NCBI RefSeq assembly: GCF_019104725.1
Contig: NZ_JAHRXF010000007.1
Location: 1 to 64,000, forward strand
Origin: Streptomyces corallincola
GTDB taxonomy: Bacteria; Actinomycetota; Actinomycetes; Streptomycetales; Streptomycetaceae
Direction: 5' to 3'
DNA: 64,000 nt
Shown here: positions 26,498-34,031 of the stretch, piece by piece
Numbering within the stretch: position 1 is the first letter of the stretch
Layout: each line of letters opens with the position of its first letter
Notes under the pieces: generated by a model
What the model was told of the DNA's origin: nothing
Seen by the model: only the letters and a program-made list of their open reading frames with translations
The model's database searches: none
Translations under genes and position numbers: made by a program

Positions 26498-26884
26498 CTA
26501 CACGTAGTAGGCGTAGCGGGTGGCGATTCGTGCCTCAGGCGGGACGTGTTTGAGGATGGAGCCGACTCGGTAGGCGGTGCGCAGGGTGAGCGGGTCGCGT
26601 TCGTCGAGCGTGAGCCGCACCTCGAGGTCCCGTCCGGGCACACGGCCGTGACGTACGGGATTGGCAGCCAGCTCGGCGGTGAGGAGGGTCAGTGTCTCGT
26701 TTGCGGTGGACATGTAGGGGTGCCCCCACGCGTCGAGCCGGTCCGAGACCAGGCGGCGAGCGAGGTGGGCATCCCGGGGAGTCGAGCTGAAGCGCATGGT
26801 GAACTCATCTGTCAGGGTGTCCGCTTCTGCCGCGCCACGCGTTGCGGTCGCGCCAGTGGAGGTGGGTGAGTGCTCGCTGTTCAT
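26498..26884 (-). CDS. RsbW-like HATPase (anti-sigma-type), apparently C-terminally truncated
   Basis: Short 128-aa protein related to the stand-alone histidine-kinase-like ATPases abundant in Streptomyces. The region FSSTPRDAHLARRLVSDRLD and the N-box-like TAELAANPVRHGRVPGRDLE are clear. The G1/G2 boxes that complete the ATP site are missing: after LTLDERDPLTLR the sequence changes to an unrelated tail ending RYAYYV. It may be a deletion product that joined the N-terminal half to foreign sequence. The ATG has only a weak ribosome site. Function as a kinase or anti-sigma factor is doubtful. Confidence 0.6.
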   Translation of the reverse strand: MNSEHSPTSTGATATRGAAEADTLTDEFTMRFSSTPRDAHLARRLVSDRLDAWGHPYMSTANETLTLLTAELAANPVRHGRVPGRDLEVRLTLDERDPLTLRTAYRVGSILKHVPPEARIATRYAYYV

Positions 26885-27002
26885 GGCGCTTACGCTGCCG
26901 GGTACAACCTGATGTGCCCAGGGTCGGCGCGCACACAGCGAGCCGCCGTGGGCGACGGCGCGTGGCGTGTAAGCGCCGGTGTGCGGGCGGGCGTTCCCCG
27001 AT

Positions 27003-28415
27003 TTACTCCCCGTATTCCCTCAGCAGCTTGTTGAGGTTGCGGATCTTGTCCACGTCGCCCTTCGGCAGGGGATCGCTGCTGTTGAAGTGCATGACGTTGT
27101 TGCGGATTCGGCGGATCTCCTCAAGCCGCTCGATGAACACCTTGCGGTCGAGTGGCCATCCGAGTTGCTGCCACAGTTCGGGATGCTCCAGTACACGTTT
27201 GTAGTCGCCGATGCTCATGTCGCCGAAGGAAGTGATGCGTTCGCCCTTCGGGTCGCAGAGCTTCGTGACCTCGGGCAGGGTGAAGGCGCCCGCGATGACC
27301 TGCCGCAGCCTGCGGTCCATCTCCCCGATCAGGAGAAAGTGTCCGGCCAGATCACCGTAGGCCTGGGCCACGTCGGCGGCGGTGACGATGCCGGCGATGG
27401 CGTTCCGCTGGTCCCTGACGAGGACGAAGTCATGCTCGGCCAGTGTGGGCAGGACGTCGATCAGGTCGTGGTCGTAGCGGACGTCCCGAGCGTCCACGAT
27501 GGCCTGGGAGAGGCGGGCGCCGGGATCGGCGTGCCGGGCACGGGCTATCGACTTCCACGAGACGGACCCCCGCAGGTTGTGCGGACCGGCAAGGACCGGC
27601 AGCTGGGAGAAGTCGTGGAGCACCATCAACGTGATGACCTCCTCGAACGTGGCCGTCGGTTTGACGCTGATGACGCCGCCGAGCGCGGACGGCAGGGTGC
27701 CCACGGTCAGCCCGGTCTCGCGGGATTCCTGTTCCTCGGACGTGCCGGCCGGAACTGTGACGGCCGACGGCAACCCGGCGAGAGGAATGTTCTCGGCGTC
27801 TTCTTCCGCGGCCTTGACCAGGTGGACCGTCGCGGTCAGAGGGACCTTGTCGAATTCGGGCGACGTGATGAGGCTGTGGTTGGCGAGCTCGGCTTCGATC
27901 TGCTCGTTGACAAGTCCTCGGCCTGTCGCACCCCACCAGCCCAGCAACTCGTGCACGGACAGGGCGAACGGGCTTCCTGCCGCGGCCGACTCGCGGGCCT
28001 TCTTCAGCCGGGCGTGCCGCTCGCTGGGCGAGAGCGACGTCTGTTGTTGTTCCTCCGGTTCCGGGGGGTCGGCTTCCTCGGCGGCCCGGTCCAGCAGTTC
28101 CTGGCGCAACTGCGTCAGGAATCGGCCGTCGTCCACCTGCCACGCCTCCCACCCGTCGAATGTCCCATACCCGACAGCGACCATGGCCGCTTTGGATGGT
28201 GAACGGAACTCCTCCCCGTCCGCCAGCCGGATCCATCCCCGGGACGTGACCGTGGCCTCGTGCGTCTCGCCCATCCGGGGCCGTACGAACGTCAGATGTT
28301 CGCCCTCCGCGAGCAGCCCGGCGCTGAGCAGGTCGGTGGGTGTCACCCGCCGCCCGTCCAGGAGATAGCGGGCTCGGGACTGCGTCTCTGCGGGGCTGGC
28401 GGTGGAATCACTCAT
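27003..28415 (-). CDS. RAMA-CBS-CBS-HEPN domain protein
   Basis: Predicted 470-aa cytoplasmic protein, last gene of the Hsp70 cluster. Residues about 20-95 match the RAMA domain linked to modified-DNA restriction systems (AGLLAEGEHLTFVRP, ATVTSRGWIRLADG, SPSKAAM, GWEAW). Two CBS motifs follow at about 250-355, ending in LRGSVSW and IAGIVTAADV; such pairs usually bind adenine nucleotides. The C-terminal 100 residues look like a Swt1-type HEPN domain with an RNNVMH motif (Rx4H, about 438-443), the RNase signature of HEPN toxins. The ATG at 28415 is preceded by AAAGG and starts the family-like region; the open frame upstream is an artefact overlapping the Hsp70 gene. A nucleotide-sensing DNA reader coupled to an RNase is inferred. 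Confidence 0.78.
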   Translation of the reverse strand: MSDSTASPAETQSRARYLLDGRRVTPTDLLSAGLLAEGEHLTFVRPRMGETHEATVTSRGWIRLADGEEFRSPSKAAMVAVGYGTFDGWEAWQVDDGRFLTQLRQELLDRAAEEADPPEPEEQQQTSLSPSERHARLKKARESAAAGSPFALSVHELLGWWGATGRGLVNEQIEAELANHSLITSPEFDKVPLTATVHLVKAAEEDAENIPLAGLPSAVTVPAGTSEEQESRETGLTVGTLPSALGGVISVKPTATFEEVITLMVLHDFSQLPVLAGPHNLRGSVSWKSIARARHADPGARLSQAIVDARDVRYDHDLIDVLPTLAEHDFVLVRDQRNAIAGIVTAADVAQAYGDLAGHFLLIGEMDRRLRQVIAGAFTLPEVTKLCDPKGERITSFGDMSIGDYKRVLEHPELWQQLGWPLDRKVFIERLEEIRRIRNNVMHFNSSDPLPKGDVDKIRNLNKLLREYGE

Positions 28416-28486
28416 GTCAGCTGTGCCTTTGTCGGTGGAGAGGGTGCCGAGAAGTGTCTGCTTCAGGATGGTGCCCGATGTGGGCG

Positions 28487-30556
28487 TCACCTTCGCTGGA
28501 CAGGCGTCGCCGGATTGGGTACGCGCCGGTTGAAGACCCACACCCCCTGCGAGTGAGTGGCCCCCATGACCCTTCCCGCGTCCCGCAGCCACGGATTCGC
28601 CCGCTGGAACGGTGCGAAGTTGTCGTTGGAGACGATGACTCCGCCGACCTCGTGGGCGATGCTGATCACGAGTGCGTCGCCACGGCCCTCGGTTCCGGCC
28701 GGGGGCTGGACGACGGTGCCGTCGGCGATGGCCGCCTCCACGCGGGGCCGTTCCTCGGCGGACACGTCGTGGCGAAGGGTGGCGTCGACCACCACGTGGA
28801 TGTCGCGATCGGCGTGCTTGAACCGCAGCGACCGTACGGCGGCTTCCAGCGCCGCGAAGCTCGGCTTGCCGCCCGCCGTACGCGGTGGCCGCCCGTTCCA
28901 CGCGAGGTTGGATCCGTCGATGACGAGCGGCGGCGCGGCCGTGGGCGGGCCGGCCGTCGGTGGCGCGGAACGGGGAGGAGCGGGCTTGGCCACGCCGTTG
29001 CTCCGGGAGTTGGCGTTCGCCTGCTGGGGATGGGTCGGCGTGGTCGCGGCCCGGGCGGCCGGGGTGAGGGAGAGCAGCCGGTCGAGTTCCTTCTTCACCT
29101 CCGGCAGCACGTTCCCGTCCCCGAACACCTTCACCTCGCCGTCGAGAACCACCTCGCCGGTCTTCTGCAGGGTGGCCCTGACGGTCAGCAGGCCTTCCTT
29201 GCTGTATGTGTACTCCAGGTCGAAGACACCGTCCTCGGCTGTGCAGCGCCGCGGGTAGGTCAGGACGAGGTCGGTCAGTTTGACGTTGTCCGGGTGGTCG
29301 ACCTCGCGGTCCGGGTCTCCCTCCCAGACCTCGACGGTCAGCTGGGAGACGTTGTCCTTCGTCGGCTCGTACGACTTCACGCGCTGCTGCGGCAGGCGCT
29401 GGTTCCGGTCGATGAGGGCGCTGAAGCTCCGTCTGCCCTCGCGGTCTTTGGTGATCGTGCCCAGGGCATGCGTGTTGACCACCCGGATGATGCTTTTCAG
29501 CTCGCCGTCCATGGCCGCGGCACTGATGGCCGCCCCCTCGGCGACCGCGGTCATCGGGTCGCACAGCGAGGTGTCCACGAGCTCGCAGTCGAGCGCCTCC
29601 GAGACCGCGACGCGCACGGCCGGGATCTGGCTGCTGCCACCGATCATCAGCACCGCGGTGAGGTCCTGCGGGGCGATCCGAGCCTGCTCCAAGCATTCCT
29701 CCACCGGGTCGAGGGCCTGGTTGATGAGGTCCTGGATGGCCTCGGAGAACTCGTCCTGCCCGATCTCGACGGTGACATCATCGGGAGTTCGGACGCGGAC
29801 CGATTCCTGATGGGAGAGGAGGATCTTGGCCCGCTCGATCTCCAGGCTGAACATCCGCTTCTCGGAATCGCTCCACCGCCCACGCGCGGGCGCCCGGTCG
29901 AGAACCATACGGCGCAGCCGGGCGTCGATCTCCAGGCCGCCGAGGCGGTTGACGCCCCGGCTCGCCTTCTCGTCGAAGAACCCGTCGTCGTGCAGGAGGA
30001 GGGTGGCGTCCATCGTGCCGCCACCCCAGTCGAAGACCAGGAACTCGCCGTCGACCTCCATCTCGTGCGCGTACGCGATCGCCGCGGCCGTCGGCTCGTT
30101 CAGCAGAGTGCGGACCGTGAGGCCCGCGGCACGGGCGGCCTCGCGGGTTCGGAAGCGGGCCGCGCCGGTCGCGTTGGCGGGCACGGTGATGACGGCCTCG
30201 CGGATCTCGGTGGCGGCCTCCTCCTCAGCCGCGCCTGCGATGGCGTGGAAGACGCCGGCGGCGGCCGTGGTCGTGGCGAACCGCTGACCGCCGAGCGTGA
30301 CGAAGGGCTCCTCGCGCAGCATCCGCTTGCACGCCTCGACGGCCTGCTCGGAACGGAGTTTCGCCTCCCAGCCGAACAGGGTGCCCGGCCGCAGGGAACT
30401 CGTGCCGACGACCGAGGGGTAGAGCAGCTCGAACCCCCGGCGCCCCCAGTTCGCGTCCAGGCCCTGCCCGCCGATCTCCAGGACCTCGACGTACTCGCCG
30501 TTCCACTGGGCCGCGACCGAATTGGTGGTCCCGAAGTCGATTCCCGCTGCCGTCAT
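28487..30556 (-). CDS. Hsp70-family ATPase fused to a NYN/Zc3h12a-like ribonuclease domain
   Basis: Predicted 689-aa fusion. Residues 1 to about 370 form an Hsp70 nucleotide-binding domain: GIDFGTTNS (phosphate 1), FDWGGGTMDATLL (phosphate 2), LMIGGSSQIPAVR (adenosine). A shortened substrate-binding-like region runs to about 500, then a Pro/Ala linker. From about 544 the chain reads PLVIDGSNLAWNG, DIHVVVDATLRHDV, GRGDALVISIAHEVGG and VIVSNDNF, the acidic-residue pattern of NYN/PIN-like RNases related to Zc3h12a. It overlaps the upstream 210-aa gene by 4 bp (ATGA). This is not housekeeping DnaK: the C-terminal lid is absent. An ATP-controlled RNase is the likely activity; biological role unknown. 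Confidence 0.85.
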   Translation of the reverse strand: MTAAGIDFGTTNSVAAQWNGEYVEVLEIGGQGLDANWGRRGFELLYPSVVGTSSLRPGTLFGWEAKLRSEQAVEACKRMLREEPFVTLGGQRFATTTAAAGVFHAIAGAAEEEAATEIREAVITVPANATGAARFRTREAARAAGLTVRTLLNEPTAAAIAYAHEMEVDGEFLVFDWGGGTMDATLLLHDDGFFDEKASRGVNRLGGLEIDARLRRMVLDRAPARGRWSDSEKRMFSLEIERAKILLSHQESVRVRTPDDVTVEIGQDEFSEAIQDLINQALDPVEECLEQARIAPQDLTAVLMIGGSSQIPAVRVAVSEALDCELVDTSLCDPMTAVAEGAAISAAAMDGELKSIIRVVNTHALGTITKDREGRRSFSALIDRNQRLPQQRVKSYEPTKDNVSQLTVEVWEGDPDREVDHPDNVKLTDLVLTYPRRCTAEDGVFDLEYTYSKEGLLTVRATLQKTGEVVLDGEVKVFGDGNVLPEVKKELDRLLSLTPAARAATTPTHPQQANANSRSNGVAKPAPPRSAPPTAGPPTAAPPLVIDGSNLAWNGRPPRTAGGKPSFAALEAAVRSLRFKHADRDIHVVVDATLRHDVSAEERPRVEAAIADGTVVQPPAGTEGRGDALVISIAHEVGGVIVSNDNFAPFQRANPWLRDAGRVMGATHSQGVWVFNRRVPNPATPVQRR

Positions 30557-31185
30557 GCTTCCTTCCCCGCCTTCACATCCGCCGGCCGGGCGATACGCCG
30601 CAGTTGGCCCGCGAGGATGACCTTTCCTGTCAACTCGTCCACATACGCCGGACTCAGCAGTTCGAAGGCGTCTCCCTCGCCCTCCGTCACCACGAACCGG
30701 TCGCTCTCCTCGGGCTCCGTCACCCGCAGCAGCCGCAGTTCCCGCAGGTGCGCCCTCATCGCGCCCTCGACGGTTTCGCGGCTGTCTCCCGCCCGGGACC
30801 AGAGCAGCGCGTCGATCTCGGCGAGACGACCGGCGAACTGGGCGCGCGTGCGGAACTCGTCCAGGACCGCCCTGCGCACCGCTGCGGTGAGCGCGCCGGC
30901 CGGGGGCACCTCGTCGGCTCCGGCGGCCTGCAGTGCCTCCGGTACGCGGGCCGCCACCCCTTTGATGACCGTCATCGCGTCGATCGGATCAGGACGAGGA
31001 GGAGCTTCGGCGACACCAGTCTCCGTGGGATTGTCCCCGGCATCCGTGTGCCGTCCCCGGCGGCGCTTGAGGCCTCCGGGTTTGTGCGGTGGCGGTGCGC
31101 CCTGCGCTCCGGGTTGCGTCTGGCCGCACGCGGGGCACGGGCGGTGTGCTCGCACCCTCTTGGGAGTCTTCTTCTTCGGAGGCAT
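30553..31185 (-). CDS. small zinc-type protein, possibly GrpE-like, coupled to the Hsp70 gene
   Basis: Predicted 210-aa protein. A basic N-terminus (PPKKKTPKR) leads to CPACG (Cys17, Cys20), then a disordered Pro/Arg stretch, a helical middle part, and a C-terminal region ending LAGQLRRIARPADVKAGKEA. The last part vaguely resembles the end of GrpE, where a glycine-rich turn precedes LRPAMV. With an Hsp70 directly downstream and overlapping by 4 bp, a nucleotide-exchange or adaptor role is attractive. The resemblance is weak, only one CxxC is seen, and a DNA- or RNA-binding adaptor is equally possible. Gene reality is well supported by coupling. Confidence 0.6.
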   Translation of the reverse strand: MPPKKKTPKRVRAHRPCPACGQTQPGAQGAPPPHKPGGLKRRRGRHTDAGDNPTETGVAEAPPRPDPIDAMTVIKGVAARVPEALQAAGADEVPPAGALTAAVRRAVLDEFRTRAQFAGRLAEIDALLWSRAGDSRETVEGAMRAHLRELRLLRVTEPEESDRFVVTEGEGDAFELLSPAYVDELTGKVILAGQLRRIARPADVKAGKEA

Positions 31186-31238
31186 CAGGGCTGCTCTACT
31201 TCATTCGGCTCGGACGGTTGGTCAGGACTACGACGCGG

Positions 31239-32933
31239 TCATCCCGTGGAACTGTGGCGGTCCAGGCGCGGCGAGGTGGTCCGGAAATCATCGAGCAGTT
31301 CGACGGCGGCACGGGCACGGACAGCCTCCAGCTCGCCGCCACTGGTGACCGGAGTCCGGCGGGGCAGGGCCGCCACCGGGGGCACCAGATGCTCGGGCAC
31401 CTGGGAGGGCATGACGTATCGCGACCGGTCGAGCGGCAGCTGGTAGAAGACGTCCCAGCCCGCCTCGCCGCGCAGCGCGCCACGGATGCGTTCCTCGGCC
31501 ATGTTCAGTTCCGACTGGGCCCTGGCGTCGCCCTCGCGCTCCCGGAATATCTCCCGGCAGCGCTCCTCCCACCCGCCGCCCCCGTGATCGAAGCCGATGT
31601 CGAGGAACGGATTGTTGAACGGACCGCGGTCGTTTTTTCTCGTCCCCCTCCAGGCGCGAAGGAGCCGGAGGTTGCGTTCGGCGACGTCCCCTCCCTGCGC
31701 GGCGGCCTTACCGGCCTGCTCCTCAGCGGAGTCGAGAAGCCTGTCCCGCCCCCCGGGCGAATCGAGCCGTTCGCTCTGGACCACGGCCACGTACGCCCCA
31801 AGGGCGTGGGCCTCCTGCACCAGGTCCGCCGGAACCTTGCGGTTGCCAGTGCTGTCCCGGGTGAGGGAGCGAGCCTGCTCGGCCGCCGCCTCCAGGTCAC
31901 CGGCCTTCACGAGGTCGTAGGCGCGGTTCAGGGCGACGAGGGCGTAGAACGGACTGCGTCCGGCGTCGACAAGGTCCCTTGGGTGCCACAGGGTGGCCAT
32001 CAGCAGCCAGAGTCCTCGGTCCTCGGTCATGCTCAGCGGCCACTGCCCGGACAGCGCACCCGACTTGAGGTCGCGAAGCTCGATCTGCTGGGGCCGGGGC
32101 AGTGCCGCGTCGAGTGCGCTGATGGCTGTTACGTCGCCGTCCATGACGACGTCGTACAGCAGGTCCCACACGTCGTCCGGTTCCTGCCGTACGAGGGTCT
32201 CACCGAAGAGGAAGGACTGCCGGCGCAGGTACGCCTGCCATGCGAGGCGCTCGGCCTGCTCGCCGGTGACCCCCGCTGGTGCGAGACGCGCGCGCAGGTA
32301 GAGGCCTTCCTCGGCGTCCCGTCTCGTCCAGGGGGCGTCCTCGGGCATGAGGCCACCGTGGTCGATCAGATCGTCGATGACGGACAGGGGCGCCCACGGG
32401 AGAAGCTCGTCGAGAAACCGGTTCGGCACGGGTATCGCCCCGCGAGTGGCCGCGGTCGCGAAGAGACTGAAGGCGGGTCCGCCCGAGACGGCGTGGGAAC
32501 GCTTGCTGACCAGGTCCAGGCTGGGCGCCGTCGAACACAACACCCTGCACCGCTCCAGGCCTGCCTCGTTGAGCCATCGCACGCCGTTGGCCCAGAGGTT
32601 CCGCAGATGGCCGAGAATCGACTCCGCCGACAGGAGACTCAGCCCCGCGTGCACAGCGGGCAACAGGCTCTCGCGGTCCGGATCGCCTTCGAGGGCCTGC
32701 GTGAGGACAGCCCGTTCCGCCTCGGGTATTCCGGCGGCGGCCGCTGTCTCCGTGAGCATGGCCAGCACGGTTTCGACCGCCTCGCCGCCCCCGACCCCGA
32801 GCCAACGCCACTTGCGCTGAACGAAACCGCTCACGCCCGAGGAACCCTGGCTCTCCCTGCGTTCACGCGCACGTCTCAGGCGCTCTTGTTCAGCGGCTTT
32901 CGCCGCCTGGCGAGCGACTACCGGGTCCGTCAT
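31239..32933 (-). CDS. large helical protein with possible degenerate J-like segment, first gene of Hsp70 cluster
   Basis: Predicted 564-aa soluble protein, rich in helices and Ala/Leu/Arg, without signal peptide or membrane segment. I do not recognise a catalytic motif. Around residues 440-485 the sequence NPFLDIGFDH, WEERCREIFREREGD and SELNMAEERI has the spacing of a J-domain (helix II, loop, helix III), but the HPD tripeptide is absent. Its place upstream of the GrpE-like and Hsp70 genes, with 53 bp between, supports a co-chaperone or substrate role. The ATG at 32933 is chosen over GTG 32942; neither has a strong ribosome site. Function is inferred from context only. Confidence 0.65.
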   Translation of the reverse strand: MTDPVVARQAAKAAEQERLRRARERRESQGSSGVSGFVQRKWRWLGVGGGEAVETVLAMLTETAAAAGIPEAERAVLTQALEGDPDRESLLPAVHAGLSLLSAESILGHLRNLWANGVRWLNEAGLERCRVLCSTAPSLDLVSKRSHAVSGGPAFSLFATAATRGAIPVPNRFLDELLPWAPLSVIDDLIDHGGLMPEDAPWTRRDAEEGLYLRARLAPAGVTGEQAERLAWQAYLRRQSFLFGETLVRQEPDDVWDLLYDVVMDGDVTAISALDAALPRPQQIELRDLKSGALSGQWPLSMTEDRGLWLLMATLWHPRDLVDAGRSPFYALVALNRAYDLVKAGDLEAAAEQARSLTRDSTGNRKVPADLVQEAHALGAYVAVVQSERLDSPGGRDRLLDSAEEQAGKAAAQGGDVAERNLRLLRAWRGTRKNDRGPFNNPFLDIGFDHGGGGWEERCREIFREREGDARAQSELNMAEERIRGALRGEAGWDVFYQLPLDRSRYVMPSQVPEHLVPPVAALPRRTPVTSGGELEAVRARAAVELLDDFRTTSPRLDRHSSTG

Positions 32934-33124
32934 GTCGTACACGTCGTCAGGTTATCTGCGCGGTCTGACAATCCATACGGCCTCGTACATATCGTGACCT
33001 TGGGCGATGGGTGTTTCAGTGTCACCGGTCGAGTTCCGGCGATCCAGTATCCGCTGGTGGTGGCGGGCTTCATTCCCGCCGCGGCCGGTGTTGCCGTCGG
33101 CGCCGCCCGCGGAGCATCGCGACG

Positions 33125-33334
33125 TCAGTCCGTGCCATCCACACAGGGGCGAGCCAGGCGGCGCAGCGGAGACGTCTTGTCCCACACGTGCCAGCGTGCA
33201 CCGCACAGGGGGTCGGTCTCGTACGTCACCTCCGCCGGGAAGCCGTCGACCCTGACCCGCTCGGCCGGTGGGCCGGTGAGGGGCCTGCCGCAGCGGGGAC
33301 AGCGGTCCGGGGTCCGCATGGGGTGCATGCCCAT
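33125..33334 (-). CDS. small zinc-ribbon-like protein
   Basis: Short 69-aa protein with CPRCG (Cys12, Cys15) and two further cysteines (PLCGARWHVWD, RPCVDG) that could complete a zinc site. I cannot assign a family. The ATG at 33334 is preferred because AGGAG lies 8 nt upstream; ATG 33340 is too close to it. It lies upstream of the Hsp70 cluster in the same direction, about 190 bp away, and may or may not be co-transcribed. Confidence 0.5.
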   Translation of the reverse strand: MGMHPMRTPDRCPRCGRPLTGPPAERVRVDGFPAEVTYETDPLCGARWHVWDKTSPLRRLARPCVDGTD

Positions 33335-33371
33335 CGTCATCGCTCCTGCCGTACGCCGGCGCTCATGTACA

Positions 33372-33824
33372 TCAGCGGTCGTCGAAGCGGCGGTCTGACG
33401 GGGCGCTCCAAAGGCCGTCGCCGGTGCCGTCGGCCGGAGGAAGCCGTGACGTTCGGCCGCTCCTGGCGAACACCGCCCATCCACTCACGGCGGAGGTGTC
33501 GCTGTCGCACGCCGATACACGCCATGCGTCGGGAGTCCAGACGAAAATCGCATCCTGACCGAAGCGCCGCCCCAGTTCGCGCGCCGCGCCGTCGCTAATG
33601 CCGACGACGGCGACGCTCTCCTCGACGTGCGTGCCGTACGCGTCGCCTCCTGCTGCGGGCCACCAGGTGAGCGGCCGTCGGTCAAGCTCATCGAGCAACA
33701 AGCCCTGGGCACGGGCGTTGAACTCGGCGGAGGCGGTACGGCCGCGAGGATTCCAGGCCGTGATCACATGAAGGGTGGCGCTGCCGGCCAGTTCCGGGAA
33801 GGATCCCTCGGCCGTGCTGGCCAC
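33372..33824 (-). pseudogene. DUF3293 protein, N-terminally truncated
   Basis: The 150-residue frame matches DUF3293 proteins: LHVITAWNPRGRTAS, then LTWWPAAGGD, HVEESVAVVGIS and RRFGQDAIFVWTPDAW. Family members normally carry about 30 further N-terminal residues (a WxxY segment). Here an in-frame TAA directly precedes the GTG at 33824, and the upstream DNA shows no homology in any frame, so the 5' end has been lost. The C-terminus also runs on into low-complexity sequence. The family has no known function. It lies at the edge between the accessory island and the conserved region. Confidence 0.6.
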
Positions 33825-33991
33825 TTAGGGGGCACCCCTCCGTGAAGGCTGACGGATACTCAGGTTCCCTGACGTGTCGTCAACCATTCAAGATCATCTT
33901 GCACGTGCGTTGCACAAGGTACTGAAAAACAACAGTGATCAATGGAGAGCTGTGAAGGTGAGTACTCGCAGGTCAGCTGGCATGTTGAAGT

Positions 33992-34021
33992 GTCGTGCCC
34001 CTTGCCTCCAAGGGGCACGAC
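33992..34021 (-). terminator. rho-independent-type terminator of the murA-like gene
   Basis: A perfect 13-bp inverted repeat (GTCGTGCCCCTTG and its complement) with a CCTC loop lies 10 bp beyond the stop of the HTH-MurA gene. It has no T-run, as is common for Streptomyces hairpin terminators. Confidence 0.85.
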
Positions 34022-34031
34022 ACCCCACCCC

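Noticed and set aside
27003-29696. 897-codon open minus frame that extends the RAMA-CBS-HEPN gene into the Hsp70 region
   Set aside because: The upstream half is out of frame with the clearly recognisable Hsp70-NYN gene and has no family resemblance; ATG 28415 starts the real protein.
28340-31348. 1002-codon open plus frame opposite the Hsp70 cluster
   Set aside because: It is the mirror of high-GC coding DNA on the other strand and shows no domain.
1-33824. Integrative element with integrase and attachment sites
   Set aside because: No integrase, excisionase, transposase or tRNA gene could be found, and no flanking direct repeat was evident by eye.
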